Assembly: GCA_030411725.1 (NCBI GenBank)
Contig: MU839851.1
Span: 186,001 to 250,000, forward strand
DNA length: 64,000 bases
Direction: 5' to 3'
Source: Echria macrotheca
Taxonomy: Eukaryota > Ascomycota > Sordariomycetes > Sordariales > Schizotheciaceae
Shown piece by piece: positions 21,968-35,104 of this stretch. Under the pieces are notes generated by a model. That model searched no databases. It worked only from the letters and a program-made list of their open reading frames with translations, and was not told the origin of the DNA. The translations under genes and the position numbers were made by a program. The first letter of the stretch is position 1; every line of letters begins with the position of its first letter.

Positions 21968-24900
21968 CGATACCCCTTTTTTTTAAATTTCCGACCCGGA
22001 AACTTAACTTATTGCTTCCTTTTTAAAAAGTAACTACTACTTCCCTGTTAATAAATACGTTACTAGTTCCTTCCTTCCTTTAATATTTGCGATATCGGTT
22101 AATTATATGCAAAAATCGTATTACTTCGCCTAAAAGTCTCGTGTTAATTACGTACTTACTGCTTACTTCCAGGCTTACGGTTTTGTAACCGATATACCGT
22201 ATACAAACTACTTCCGCTATTAACGGAAATATATTATTACTAATAGCGCGAAGCGTTATAGCAAGTATATATATTATAAGGTATATTATAATAATTTTAA
22301 CTTTGCTAACTTATTACTTCGGAAGGTATAAAAGATATAGCAGATTAACAAAGAGGAGGCAAACCTCTAGCAATAGCTTTTAGCGCTAAATAACAAAATA
22401 ATTCATCTTATAATATAAAAGTAATCCCTTCGCTTACAAAATAAGGAGTTATTTAGGCGTAGGACTTGAATCGTAAAGTTAAACCCTTTATCTTTCTAGG
22501 GTAACCCCAACTTTTACCTATTTAAAGCTTTTAACGCTACCTCCGTTACTAATATATTCCTTCATATTAGGCTTTTTTTAGCGTTAACTTTTATCCTAGC
22601 TATTAGTTTTCCTTAAAAGTCCCCAGCTTTAGCTACTAGCCCGTCCTCTAAAGGGGCTTTTAGTATTACTGCTTTATTTCCCGTAAACGGTTTCGACTAA
22701 GCTTCAGTAAAGGTTAATCCGTCCCTTCTGGCTAGTTTAGGCGTTAGCGGTAGAAATCGGTTAATTTCCCCGGGTAATTTAAATTAATAATAGGTTTCTA
22801 TAAGTTACCTTTTAGTTTAAACCTTAATTATTTAATAAGATATTCGAGTCGTTTCTAGGCAATTTTAAAGTTTAGAATTTCCTCGATATCCTATTTTTAT
22901 TTCTTATCCTTAATATTAAGCGCCGTTACTACTAGTAACCCCTAAGGTACCGGCTTAAGCAAAAAGATATAAAAATTCTTAGTTCGTAAGCGTATAAAGT
23001 CCAGCAATTCGAGGATATAATTAAACGTCGAAACCTTTTTTTTAATCTTAAATAATCCTAGTTTCTTAAAGTCTAACTTGTTACTTGGTTTCCTAGTATA
23101 AATATATCGTTTAAAAAGGTAAACTTTATCCCTTTTTTTTAAGGGAGGTTTTTTAACTTAATATTTATTGTAGTAGATCTTTATCCTCTCCCTGGTAAAG
23201 TTTAATTTCCCGCAAAGTATAGCATACAAACTAATAAGTTTTTCGGCTTATATTACTACTACCGGTATATTTTCCTTAGTTAGTTTTTATCGCAAGTTTA
23301 CCTTATAGCCGTAATTCACAAAAAATAATATAATATTTGTCGTTTTCGTTTTTACTATATTATAGGAGATTTATATTACGGGTAGCAACTTTACCTAATT
23401 ATCCTACTCGAAATTAATAAATGCTCGTAAGTATATTTTAAGTACCTAGTTAAGCTATTCCGTTAGCTTATTTATTTGTAAGTAGTATATTGTAAATAAT
23501 TTGCTGTTAACCCCGAGTAGACTAGTAAGTATTTATTAGAATTTAGACGTAAAGAGCTTGTTTCTATTTGTTGTAATTTCTTTAAAAAGGCTATAATAGC
23601 TTACTACTTCTCTTTCGAAGAGAAATACAAGTTATTTAGCCGTTATCGTTTCTTTAAAGGGGAAGAAGTATACCCATTTAGTAAGTCGGTCTACGACTAC
23701 CCAAATAAAGTTATATTTTACCCTTATAACAGGATTTTTAAACGCTGGCAATTTAGTAATAAAGTTTATAATAATTAATCCCTAAGCCCTTTTTACCGTA
23801 GGTAGTAGTTTAAGCAACTTATAAAGCTTGTGTTATAAAGCCTTAATTCGATAATATAAGTTACAATTATTAATAACCTTTTTAACGGTATTCCTTAGCT
23901 TAGGTTAGTTATAATATTACCAAATTTTAACCGTAGTTTTAGCGATACCGAAATATCTACTTATTTTAAATTTGTACATTACGCGTACGTATTTTTATTA
24001 TTGCATAAGGTTAACGTAAGCTTTACTATTATACTATAAGGTATTATCCTATAGCGTAACTCCCTTAAGCAAGTCTTTTGCTAACCCTTTAGCTTAATAA
24101 TCTTATCGTATTGTTTCCTCCCGATATACTGCGTAATACTTTATCTAGGGCGCTGTAAAATATTCCAAAGTACTATTAACGTTAGCCGTAAATATAGATA
24201 ATAATATTTCGTATTGTTACTATCCTTAATAATCTAATTACCAACTAAGCATATTAACCCTAGTATTTTCGGATCCTTTTTTGTAATAAATACGGAAGTT
24301 GTAATCCGTAAGCATTTCCGCTTATCGAACCTAGCGTCCGTTTAATTCTTTAGTAGTCGTAAAGTAAGTAAAATTTTTATAATCGGTATAAACCTACACC
24401 TTATAAATAATACCGCTAAAGTAAGGTTTTTATTTCTTAAAGGCCTTTACGATTACTATAAGTTCCTTATCGTAAACGGGATAGTTAAATATAAGTTTTA
24501 ACAGCTTTTTTAAGAAAAACGTTACGGGGTATAACTTCCCTTAATCGTTTCGTTATCCCAGCTATCCTCTAATAGCGTAATCAAATACGTTAGTTTTAAC
24601 TTTAAATAGTTATATAGGGTTTAGCAGTTTTAGCACTAGTTTGCTAAAAATTTTGTTTTTAATCCCTTAAAAGGTTACCTTATACTCTGTTTTCTACATA
24701 AAAGTAACGTTATTCCAAGTTAAATCGTATAGAGGTTTAACGATATTAGCGAAATCGCAAATAAATATTTAGTAAAAATTTATAAATCCAATAAATCCTC
24801 GTACTTTAGTTGTATTAATTAATATTAGCTACGATTTTATTGCTTCCACTTTTTCAAATTTTATACGGATTTCTCCTTCCGAGATTTCGTATCCTAAAAA

Positions 24901-27900
24901 GACCGTTCTAGTAACATAAAACTCGCTTTTTTCTTTATTAACCGTCAGGTTTGCCATATATAGCGCGTTAAGTACTCTTTATACGTAACGGCGGTACTTC
25001 TTCCAGTTTTTCAAATAAATAAGGATATCGTTAAGATAGCAAATAATAAACTTATTTAAAAAAGGTTATAAAGTATAGTTAATAAGTAATTAAAAGGTAG
25101 CAGGTATATTAGTTAATCTAAAGGGTATAACTTAATATTCGAAATACCCGTATAACGTACGAAATACCGTTTTTTACTTATCGCCTTCCTTAATACAAAT
25201 ATATACGTAGCCGGTATATAAATCCAGTTATATAAAACATTTAGCGCTAAATAGCTAGTTTTGTAATCGTAAGATAAGTAGTAGGGGATAACGGTTCTTA
25301 ACTATCTACTTATTAAGTTGCCGGTAATTTATATATAAACGTAGTTTTCCGTTTTTTTTTAAAACAAATAGGATAAGGTATCCGGCTAATAATTAACTAG
25401 GTTAAATTTATCCTTTTTTCAGATTTTCGTTTAAGTATTTCCTAAGCTTAACGTTTTGTTTTTCGTTAATATAATATACCTTGAAGAACTTTAATTACGT
25501 ACTTTTCTTAAGCTTAATTTTATAATCCTACGGTTTTTATAATAAAAGTTTTGTTTTTGTAGGCTTATTAAATACTAGGTACCCCTAGTATTATACTAAT
25601 ACCTTTATATACAATTTTTTATTATTGCAAAATTCGTCGTAATACGTAAACTTATTATTAGGTTACATTTTAATCTTAGCGACCTTTTTTTAAATAGCTT
25701 TTAGATCTTTTCTAAGTACCGATATAATAGTAACTTCCTACTAGGTGATCCGTTTTTAGTATTTTAGCTTACCGTCCTCGTTAATAAAGTATATAGTAAT
25801 CTTAGTTTCGTCCTATATTTCGAGTAATTCCGTAACGGGTACCTTCCTAATACTTTTCGTCTTCTATAAATCGGTTTTACGTATTCTAATATCGTTAATT
25901 AGATATTTCGGACTTGGTAATCTTGGTTACAGGTAGCTACTTTCCTTTTAATAGATATCTGGATTATAGTTTTCGTATTATAGTTATTTTAAAATTATAT
26001 TATATTTTTGGTCTATATTTACAATATTAAATATTACCTTAATAGTTTTTCCTTCGACTTTAATATTAAGGGGGGTTATTTTTCTCTTAACCTATTATAT
26101 AGGAAAAGGTTCTCGTATATAGTAAGGTTCCTTTTTTTATACCTATAGTACTTAAAGTTAGTTCGTAAATTTAATATTAATAATATTTAACTATAATCCT
26201 TTATTTATTAAGGCTTTTACTTAGTATTATTTCTACTTAGCAATAATTTTTAGTCGCTTATTTATATTTAGGGTTTATATTACTATAATATTTTATATTG
26301 TAGCTTGCGATAGCTTTCCCTTAGATTAGTTCCTCCTACGCCGCTTTTGCCGTAGTTGTAGTTTTAGGCGTATATAGGCCCCCTAAAGGGCTTTAAGCTA
26401 TTTCCTAACCGTTAACGTATTTAGTTACAATTATATTATACTTACTTTACCTCCGGTATTATTTAAACTAATTTCCTAAAAATACCGTAAAAAAAATAAA
26501 CTTTTTATAATAGTTTAACTATAATTACGTCTTTAATATATCCGTAAAAGTTTCGCGTTTCCAGTTTCTAAGTACGCTACCGGTATTATACTTATAGTTT
26601 TTCTTTATAATATATTATATAATACTTAAATAGGTATCGCTATATTATTCCCGGATAATATTACGCAAGCGCCGTTCTTTTTAAGTAATACCGGATAATC
26701 CTTTATCCGTCGGCGCTTTAACTATAATCGCTAATCTCGAAATATTCCGGACCTTAATATTTCTAGGTATCGAGAAATACTAAGTAAATAGCCCGGTATT
26801 TAATCCGCCTAAGTTAGAAATTTTACTTATACTTTACTATATTATAATATAGGTACGCGTTTTCGAAATAGTTAAAAAATAAAATACCTTAATACAGGTA
26901 ATAACGTAGGCTTAATTTAGGTGTATCTCTTTCCTTTAATTCGTACTATCTAAATTTTTACCCTACGTACGTAGTAATACCCTTACGCGTTAATTTTTTA
27001 AAGCTTTAATACTTATTTTATATCTGCGAGTTTTATTAATTAAATTTTTATTCCGTTAAACGCCTAATATCCTTTATTTGATTACTTTCGTCTAGTAACC
27101 TTTGGGGGACTTATTGTTCTTAATATTAACGTAACTCTTCCTATATTACTTCGATTTTTTCCTTTAAGCGCTTATACCTTTCGTGTTTATATTATACCTA
27201 GGCTTAAAGGTTATCTTTCTAGGCTAGGGTAATTGTAAGTTTTCTGATAAATTGTCGTATTTCTCCCAATTCCTAAAAAGGGCTTTATTCGGTCTGGGAT
27301 AGCTTTATTTGTAAATTTTCTTCGGAGGAGGACTTGTTAAAGTACCCTCCGGTTTCCGTAAGGTATTTACTATATCTTACAATTTTTTATATTGCCGTAT
27401 AATTCCTTATATTATTATTGCTTAATAATATCCCTACGGTATTTCCAGCTAACGTATTGATTATTTAGTTCCTTTTTTCCTTATTATATGGGATTATAAT
27501 CTTGTAATACTCCGGGTTGCTGGCAATTATTTCCTTAGTTTTATAATTCCAAACGTCCCCAAGTATAATATCGCTACCGATAAAGCTTAGCTACGGCTAT
27601 ATCTTTAATAGTAATACTTTTATCGATTTTGCTAACGGTTTTGTTATCGGATATAAACTTTTATTCAAGCTATTTTTATTTAAGCTTTCGATATTCCCAT
27701 ACAAAGTATTTTTTAATACCGTAATTATAATACTTTATCTACGATTTATTAAACTTTTTTTTACCATCTTACCCTATTTATACAACTTTAATATTTATAA
27801 GTTTAATATATATACCGTAAGCTATATTACGATATTATAATCTTTTCTTATCGTTAACTTTATAGCTTTATTAAATATATTGCTCCTGTTAGTAAGCGTA

Positions 27901-28690
27901 CTATAAGTTGTTAATTTTAATAGCTATTTTGTAATATTAGTTAATATTATTAAATCTATCGAGCTCCAAAAGTTATTCCCTAACCTTAAGCTTTAGCGCT
28001 AAGTAAAATAATATTATAGCGGTAGCGTTATTTAAGTTGGTTTATAAGTATAGTACTTTATACTATCCTACTAGTACTATTATTAACCCCGTTTATTTAA
28101 GTCCTATAAAGCATTGCTTAGCTTATCTTTTTTTATTAGGTTTTCTATAAACTGCTTTAATAGCCCTTTTAAACCCTTTAAATTCTTTAAACAGCTTCCG
28201 GTTGTTATTATCTAATTCGGTTAAGTTAATAGCGCGAGTATAGCGATTTAAGGCTGGCTAAAACTATATAGCAGCGGTTTTATCGAACAGAACTCCTGCA
28301 AAAAGGGTTTTATCCTTTTTCTCCGCGAACTGATTGCGGTAGTAATTGAAATAAACGCAATATTGCGTAATTTACGTCGTAAGCTTTTACGGATTTCTAG
28401 CGTAACGCAATAGTATAGCGATTTTAGCCTTTTTTTTAACAAGTTAGCGGGCTAAATCCTCTTTGGCGTTTTTTATATTACTTACTTTTTTCTCCAGCTT
28501 TAGGAACCTATCGTTTAGATTAATCGTAAGCTATTTTAGCTAAAGGGTAAGCGATTTAACGGTTAGCTTTTCGCTTAGGGTTTCGAGACTTTTACCCTTA
28601 GATAACTTAAATACAACGCTTATATTAACAACGATAACAATAGTATTTTTCTTCTATATCGGAAATAATTAAAAGGGAGTAACGATAACG

Positions 28691-29082
28691 TATAACGACC
28701 TATATAACCCGAACCCTAAGGACGGAATTCCGGATTATATTTGATATAAAAAGGTACGCTTACAACGGAAGGTTAAGTATAAGGAGATATAACAAAGTAC
28801 GATAATAGTTACAGAGATTGTAAGTAGTTAAAAGATATTCTAAAGCAGTGTTATTATCGTTACTGCCGTAATAAAGGGAACTCTCTAGCTAGTACCGCGC
28901 TGGTATATATATCTTACTAGACCCGAGACTCCGGACCCGATCCTCGGGTTTTCTGTTCTAGCCGGCCTGGAGGACCCGACGCTTAGGTCTTCCCCTTTGG
29001 GTCCCTCCTGATTAGCTATACATTGGCGTCTTGTGATTGGTGTCCTGTGCCCCACACGCACATTGTTTTCTGGGTCGTGACA
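28691..29082 (-). repeat. Gypsy LTR, right copy
   Basis: 392 bp, starting TATAACGACC and ending GGTCGTGACA. Its first half is heavily mutated (TG to TA, CA to TA), while roughly the last 200 bp keep normal GC content (for example GGACCCGATCCTCGGG), better preserved than the left copy. Confidence 0.92.
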
Positions 29083-29087
29083 TACGC

Positions 29088-29309
29088 GTATAGCGCGCAG
29101 GCGCGCTATAAGGACTATAGATAGCCACTATAAGATCTAACGCAAAATACGTATACTCCGGCTATTTTAGACCCTAATTACATACTAACTTTGGTAATAA
29201 GGGTTTAGCATATAATTATTAAAAAGATATATATAAGGGATCATTTTCCACAAAGTTAGCCAATAGTATTAATCTTTTTCCTATTATACTAAATTTTTAC
29301 AATTTAATA
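29088..29309 (+). repeat. Copia left LTR, second part (continued from 21516-21575)
   Basis: Aligns over its length with 34508-34729 and ends at the same point. Differences are almost all C/T or G/A. The first 60 bp of this LTR lie at 21516-21575, on the other side of the gypsy insertion. Confidence 0.9.
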
Positions 29310-29326
29310 GGTTATAAACCCAGCGC
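29310..29326 (+). other. Copia primer-binding site (initiator tRNA-Met half)
   Basis: GGTTATAAACCCAGCGC directly follows the LTR. It matches the complement of the anticodon-stem region of eukaryotic initiator tRNA-Met (GGTTATGGGCCCAGC) except for two G-to-A changes. Half-tRNA priming is a known feature of copia and Ty5 elements. Confidence 0.7.
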
Positions 29327-32300
29327 TATTTACTATGTAAGCCCCTATTCCAGTCTTATAAAGGTGCAATTCTAATTATTAGGATCCTTTTAAAACACTT
29401 TTACGCAATTAGTAGGCTAGTAAAAAATTTACTACTAAAGTAATAATAAGGCGGATATAATTAATAAATTATAAGTTCTATAAGATTTAATATTTTTAAA
29501 GGGAGTAAAGTAAACCTTGTAAGCTTATTTTAATTTTATAAAGATAATAAATAAATTGGAATACTAATAATTACTTAAAAACTATAATCCTACTATAAAC
29601 CCTTTTTCTCCTCTTTTATCTTTAACTTTTTCTACTTTTTTTAAATTATATAATTTTAAATTTTAAGTAAATATACGTATCGGAAAAGCTATAGCCCCAA
29701 TTCTCCCTACTTTTATCTCCCCTATTCTGGTTCCCTAAACCCTTATTTCTTTTAAAACAATTTTAAAAATTAAGATAATAAACCCCGGATTATTTTCTAT
29801 TAATTAAATATTAGTAGTTAAAAATAAGAAAATAGCTAAATTAAAAGTATATATAATTAAAATAGAAAAAAAACTAAAAGTTATTAATATTAATTAAAGG
29901 AAAATAGATATAATTAACTTAACTATTGTTAACCCTTTTATATAAGTAAAGATAATTCCCTAGATTGAATTTAAGTTATTAAAAAAGTTATATCTTAAAA
30001 AAGCTAAAAACTAAAGGTTGTAGGTACGATTTATTAAAATCTTTATAAAAGCTTCCAACTATAAGAACGGGAATACCTTTAACTTTATTAACGATTAGTA
30101 TTTTACTATATAATTAATTAGCGTTATATTTATGCTAATAGTTATATATTATAGCTTTTTTAGTAGATTTAATACTTTAAAGGCTCTAAAAAAGCTATAT
30201 ACTATATAAGGCTCCGGCTATATTACCAATTTATAGGTATAAATTAATACTATAGATTAAAACGGTAAAAATCCTATTAAATACTACCTTTACTTTTACA
30301 TTTTAGTAAAGGAATTTGTACTTGTTAAAGTATTGTAAACGTAGCTATAATATATCCATTTCTTTACCAAATTAATAGATAAATACCTTAAGATATAAGT
30401 ACTAATTATACGTACTGTAATATACTAAAATTTAAACGCTTATTTAATTAAAGTTATTTTAAAAGACTTTATAAATAAGTATCGTATTTAGGGTATAAAA
30501 GATAACTAGTTATACGCTTTACTAGCTAAATTTATAGCTAATTAGAGTAAGAGTAATAATAATAGTAATAAAAAAGGAAAAAAAAAACTTAAAAAGAAAA
30601 AGAATAATATAATTATTTAAAATGGTGATTACTTTAAATATAATAAGTTAAGCTGTTACTAAAAGAAGTACCGTAAAGGTATAAAAAGCGCTATAAACTT
30701 TAATAAAAAGTTAAACTTAGAAAAGAAAGATAATAACACTTTAACTACTACTATAATAATTGCGTAATTAAAATTAGCTGTATAAGGTAAGATTTTAGGT
30801 AAAATTAATAATTTTAATATAATTTATATAAGTATAATTAAAAATTTTAACGCTTTAAAATTAATTTATAATGAATTCGTACGGGTTTATAATAAACCTA
30901 ACGCGGAAACGAACTTTTAAATATCTAATTATTATAGGTTAGAATAAAATATAAGCTAGAAAGCTAATAAGCTCTTCCTACTTTTTACTACTTATTATAT
31001 AGTAAATATATATTGTAATAAATAGTTATTTAATATTAAAGCTAATATATATCTGGTAAATAATATTGCTTAATTTACTTATAGTAATTATAACCCTATA
31101 GTTTTATACTTAATAATCTTTACAATTAATAGTTCCATTATCCCAGATCGGATTAGAATTGTAAGGTTACTTTTAATACAGTTAAATAAATTAACTTACT
31201 ATTTTACCCTTATAAATACTTTATTTATTTTATAATTATTTATTAATATTCTTTTAAGTAACTAACTTTATTGTGTAAATGGTTAATTAAACCGAAATGT
31301 TATAAAAAGATTTAATAAAGTAGAAATTATAACTTTTAATCCTTTAAGTTAGGGATTCTTCCTATAAATAGCAGGTAATTCCACCTAAGCTACTTTAATC
31401 GATATAGCCCTAATGCTTTCTAATATATTTTTAATAGTATAGGATTTTACTTGCAAAAAGTACGATTAGTTATTATAATAGTATAAAAGATTAAAATATC
31501 TTAGCCCTAAATAACTTCAATAAATTATCTTTATTTCCTCTGGGATAAATTTTAATTACGCAAAAATTATAAAAATATCCTATAAGATTTATAACCTTAG
31601 TTTATCCTTTAGAATACCCTTATACAATCCTTAGCTTTAAGAATCTAAAGTATTTAGAGGTTTTTATATAAATATTAGTACTATTAAACCTATAGGGTTT
31701 AATAAAGAAATTTACTATTTTATTATAGTAAATAATTATTTTAAGTTTATCTTTATATACTTTTTAAAAATAAAGTAAAAAGTTTTTAATAAAATAAAGA
31801 AACTATTAAAATAAATCTATTTAGAAACTAATTATTATCCCTACTAGATTAAGATAAACGTTAACGGAAAATTCCAAGGTTATTAATTTAGGTAGAAATA
31901 AACCTATTGTAATATAAAAGTAATTACCTTAGCGCCTTATTATTAATATTAAAATAGTGTACTAAAAGCTACTATTAAAAAGATACAGGATATAGTACGT
32001 AAGATTAATATTTAAATAAATGTTCCGCTTATTTTTTAACCGTATATAATATTATATATAACCAAGCTATTTAACTATACCTATATAATGCGGAATAAAA
32101 ATAAAAAAACTCCTATAGAGATTATAAATAACTATATCTAATTAGATTGTAATAATAAACCTAACCTTATATAGTTTTATATTTTCAGTTATAAGGTATT
32201 TACTTATATTAAAAGGTATTTTTAACTTAAAGCCTGGAAAATAAGTTTTATTATAGTGGAAGGTATTTATCTTAGCAATACTAATATTTATATCTTTATA

Positions 32301-34437
32301 ATTTATTTACTTGAAATATAAAAGATAATTTAAATACCTTATATAATATTTTATAAAAGTTTTAGTAAAAAAGTATTAGATCCGTAGCAGGTATTTTGCT
32401 CGTTACTAAAGTATATATACTACTAGCTTTAACTTAATTGGAAATAGGCTAATTTTATTAACTATTATAAAAACAACGTTATAAAACTATTCTTTAAATA
32501 TAGGGACTTTAAAGCCAATTCCAATAATTATTATTTAAATTTTAAAGTAATAGATATAATTACTACTTTAATTTATTTAACTTATGTAAATATAAAAGAT
32601 AATTAATTTATTAACCTTATTATAGTTTAAAGGAAGTTAACCCCTAAGTTAATACTTTTGTATAACTTAAATAATAATTAAATCTTTTTATTTAATAAAA
32701 TAAAGGCGGATTAGTAGAGTTCTAGTACTAATTTAGCTATAATTGAAAAGGTGTATGTTATAAAGAAATAGCTTAAATAGAAGCAAATTATCTATAATAA
32801 GATTTAAGTTATCCTTAAAAAAAATACTATAGTTTTTTATAATCGTAATAGGGCTAAAAGCCACTAAATAATTGATAGAAAGGCTATTTTTAAAAGGAAA
32901 ATTAACTTTACAGGAAAGTTTATTAAATATAAAGTTTGGATTATAATATATAAATTTTAATAATAAAAAGATATAGATTTCGAAAGACGTTTACTTTTAT
33001 AGTATGCTTAAATTTTTAGTAACTTTTACTAGTAATTTTAACTTTTACAAAATAATATATTTACTAGATTAACTTTATTAATACCTTTTTATTAAGGGTA
33101 TTATTATAGTATTAGATTTTTATACGTTAACTTTTAATCTTTAAAAAGTTCTTTACTAATAATTTTAATTTTACAAAATAGTATAATTAGTTAAAAAATA
33201 GTATTATAAAGTTATTTAACCTATTATATAAATTATATTAGTTTACTTATAACTAATAGGAAAAAATTTAATAGGAAATTAAAAAGCTAGGCTTTTACTT
33301 ATTTATTTCTAACCTATTGGTTTATTATAATTAAAAGATTAGTTTAATCCTTTTGTTTATAGTAAATAACCTTTTTATTTTAAAGAAAAAGGATAGTAAT
33401 ATTTTTAAATTCCAAAACGTAATTAGTAAATATTTTATTTTATAGGATTTAGGATTAGTGGAGTAATATTTTGGTATTAAGATTATATATAATAGTAATT
33501 ACGTAATTATTACGCTTAGTTAATGCATTTACTTTAAAAAGATATTAAAAGATTATAATTTTAAGAATTTATATTTAGTTAAAACTTTTATTATACTAAG
33601 AGCTTTAATAATAATAATCTTTAACGTTTTACCTTTAAAAGATTCTAAATACGTATGTAATTATATTTTAAAAATTAGCTTTTATATTTATTTAGTTTAT
33701 ATTGTATAGCCTAAGCTCTTTTTTAAAGTAAATCTTTAGGTAAAATATATATTAAATCCGTATTTTAATTATATAAAAGGAATTAAGTAGCTTTTACGTT
33801 ATATTATTAAAATGCTTAATTATAGTATTAGATTTATTAATAAAAATAATATAAACGTTAAAATATACTATAACTTTGATTATGGAGGAGATCATATTAC
33901 TGGAAAGTTAACTACCGGATAGATCCTTATAATCTGTAAAAGGCTTATATCTTAGTATTTTTATTAATAAATAATTATTGCTTTTAGTATAATTAAAGCT
34001 AAATATATTATTTTATATAATATTATTAGAAAAGCAATTTAAATCCGGAATATATTTAAGAAATTTGGATAATTGTTAAGTAAAGTTATTTTTATTTATA
34101 TTAATAATAATGCCGCCAGGTTATAAGTAAAAACTTTATTTATGCCTTTTATAAAGTAATATATATACTTTGTATATAATTACGTAAACGATAAGGTAGC
34201 TGTAAAGTAAATAAAATTAATTTACGTTGATAGTAAAAAGAATATTACTAATAGATTTATAAAGTTCCTAATTAATTACGATTTTTAACGCTTTATATAA
34301 TATTTTCGAATAATTAGTACGGGGAATTAAAAATATAAGGAAAATAACAGTTATAATTGCTACAAAAGGGAGTTTTAGCTGATTAAATATATATAATTAG
34401 TAATTATTATCTTATAAGTAGGCTACGGAATGGTTAG

Positions 34438-34447
34438 TTAAAGGGAG
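34438..34447 (+). other. Copia polypurine tract
   Basis: TTAAAGGGAG lies immediately before the right LTR, the expected position of the plus-strand primer, and fixes the element's orientation as plus. Confidence 0.75.
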
Positions 34448-34729
34448 TATTGGATTTATCGGACCTTCTAATTGGTCGCGTACGAAACTAACTATTATAA
34501 GCCGTGTATATAGCGCGTAGGCGCGTTATAAGGACTATAGATAGCTACTATAAAATCCAATGCAGGATACGTATACTTTGGTTATTTTAGACCCCGATTA
34601 CGTACTAACTTTGGTAGTAAGGGTCTGGTATATAGTTGTTAGGAAGATATATATAGGGGATCGTTTTCCACAGAGTTAGCTAATAGTATCAGTTTTTTTC
34701 CCATTGTGCCAAGTCCTTGCAATCCAACA
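34448..34729 (+). repeat. Copia right LTR
   Basis: 282 bp, starting TATTGGATTTATCGGACC (left copy TGTCGGACCTGTCGGACC) and ending CAATCCAACA. The TG start has become TA, a RIP-type change. It is followed directly by the AAAAG duplication. Confidence 0.9.
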
Positions 34730-34734
34730 AAAAG

Positions 34735-34957
34735 AAAGGAAAATAAAAAGGAATAGAGAAAAAGGGAAAAAAAGAGATCAAAAATAAAAGTAAAAAAAAA
34801 GAAGGAAAAAAAAGGGTTACGAAGATCCAAAGTCCTTATATACCTAGTGTGCGTGTGAAAAGAGATGGCTGGAGTGTAAGCCCGTTTGCCCGTTCGAAGC
34901 GTGTTTAAAGCGCGTTTGAGTTCGTATATTACGCGTTCGAGCCCGTACGCACGCGTT
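34735..34957. other. Internal part of the hAT-type element
   Basis: A purine-rich stretch (A/G runs to about 34815) followed by about 140 bp of mixed sequence with CGTTCGA/CGCGTT words. No protein-coding signal is seen, which fits a non-autonomous element. Confidence 0.6.
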
Positions 34958-35104
34958 GTGGGTACCCATGGGTAACCTATGGGTTACCCATTATTTTTCT
35001 GGGTTACCCACGGGTTACCCAAATTTTTTCCGGGTTACCCATGGGTACCCAAAAAATGCGTGGGTAACCCATGGGTACCCATGGGTGGGTAATTCCCAGG
35101 CCTA
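34958..35104 (-). repeat. Right terminal inverted repeat of the hAT-type element
   Basis: Read on the minus strand it starts TAGGCCTGGGAATTACCC, pairing with the left repeat over about 148 bp with a few differences. The TAGG-like end and 8-bp duplication GGAGATAC fit the hAT superfamily. No transposase is present in the rebuilt 559-bp element, so it is non-autonomous. Confidence 0.9.

Larger units (their letters stand above)
21576..29082 (-). mobile_element. Ty3/gypsy LTR retrotransposon, RIP-mutated
   Basis: A 7.5-kb element with 392-bp LTRs and 5-bp duplication TACGC (21571-21575 and 29083-29087). Coding traces are on the minus strand. At 25091-25131 the frame reads IPFRLTNIPATF (from MPFGLTNAPATF), followed 18 codons later by YLNDILIYL (25027-25038, from YLDDILIYS). 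Integrase traces lie further along at 23670-23712 (FIWVVVDRLTKWVYF) and 23541-23562 (NKLFTSKF). Reverse transcriptase before integrase is the gypsy order. A purine tract (AAAAAAAAGGGG on the minus strand, about 21974-21986) lies beside the LTR that is 3' in that orientation. All frames are broken by stops. Confidence 0.92.
21516..34729 (+). mobile_element. Ty1/copia LTR retrotransposon, RIP-mutated, split by a gypsy element
   Basis: The left LTR is 21516-21575 continued at 29088-29309, and the right LTR is 34448-34729. Both are 282 bp when the gypsy insertion is removed. The 5-bp duplication AAAAG lies at 21511-21515 and 34730-34734. A primer-binding site follows the left LTR (29310-29326) and a purine tract precedes the right LTR (34440-34447). 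Coding traces on the plus strand run in copia order: an integrase C-terminal-like region (about 32100-32300, KTPIEIINN), a reverse transcriptase motif LFIVNNLFIL in place of LYVDDLLIL (about 33348-33383), and an RNase H motif IKAKYI in place of TEAEYI (about 33988-34010). The Asp-to-Asn and Glu-to-Lys changes are those RIP produces. No frame is open. Confidence 0.92.

Noticed and set aside
28248..28442. 64-residue minus-strand frame inside the gypsy element
   Set aside because: An accidental open stretch in RIP-mutated DNA; no motif.
34639..34830. 63-residue Phe-rich frame
   Set aside because: Produced by the purine-rich internal part of the hAT-type element; low complexity.
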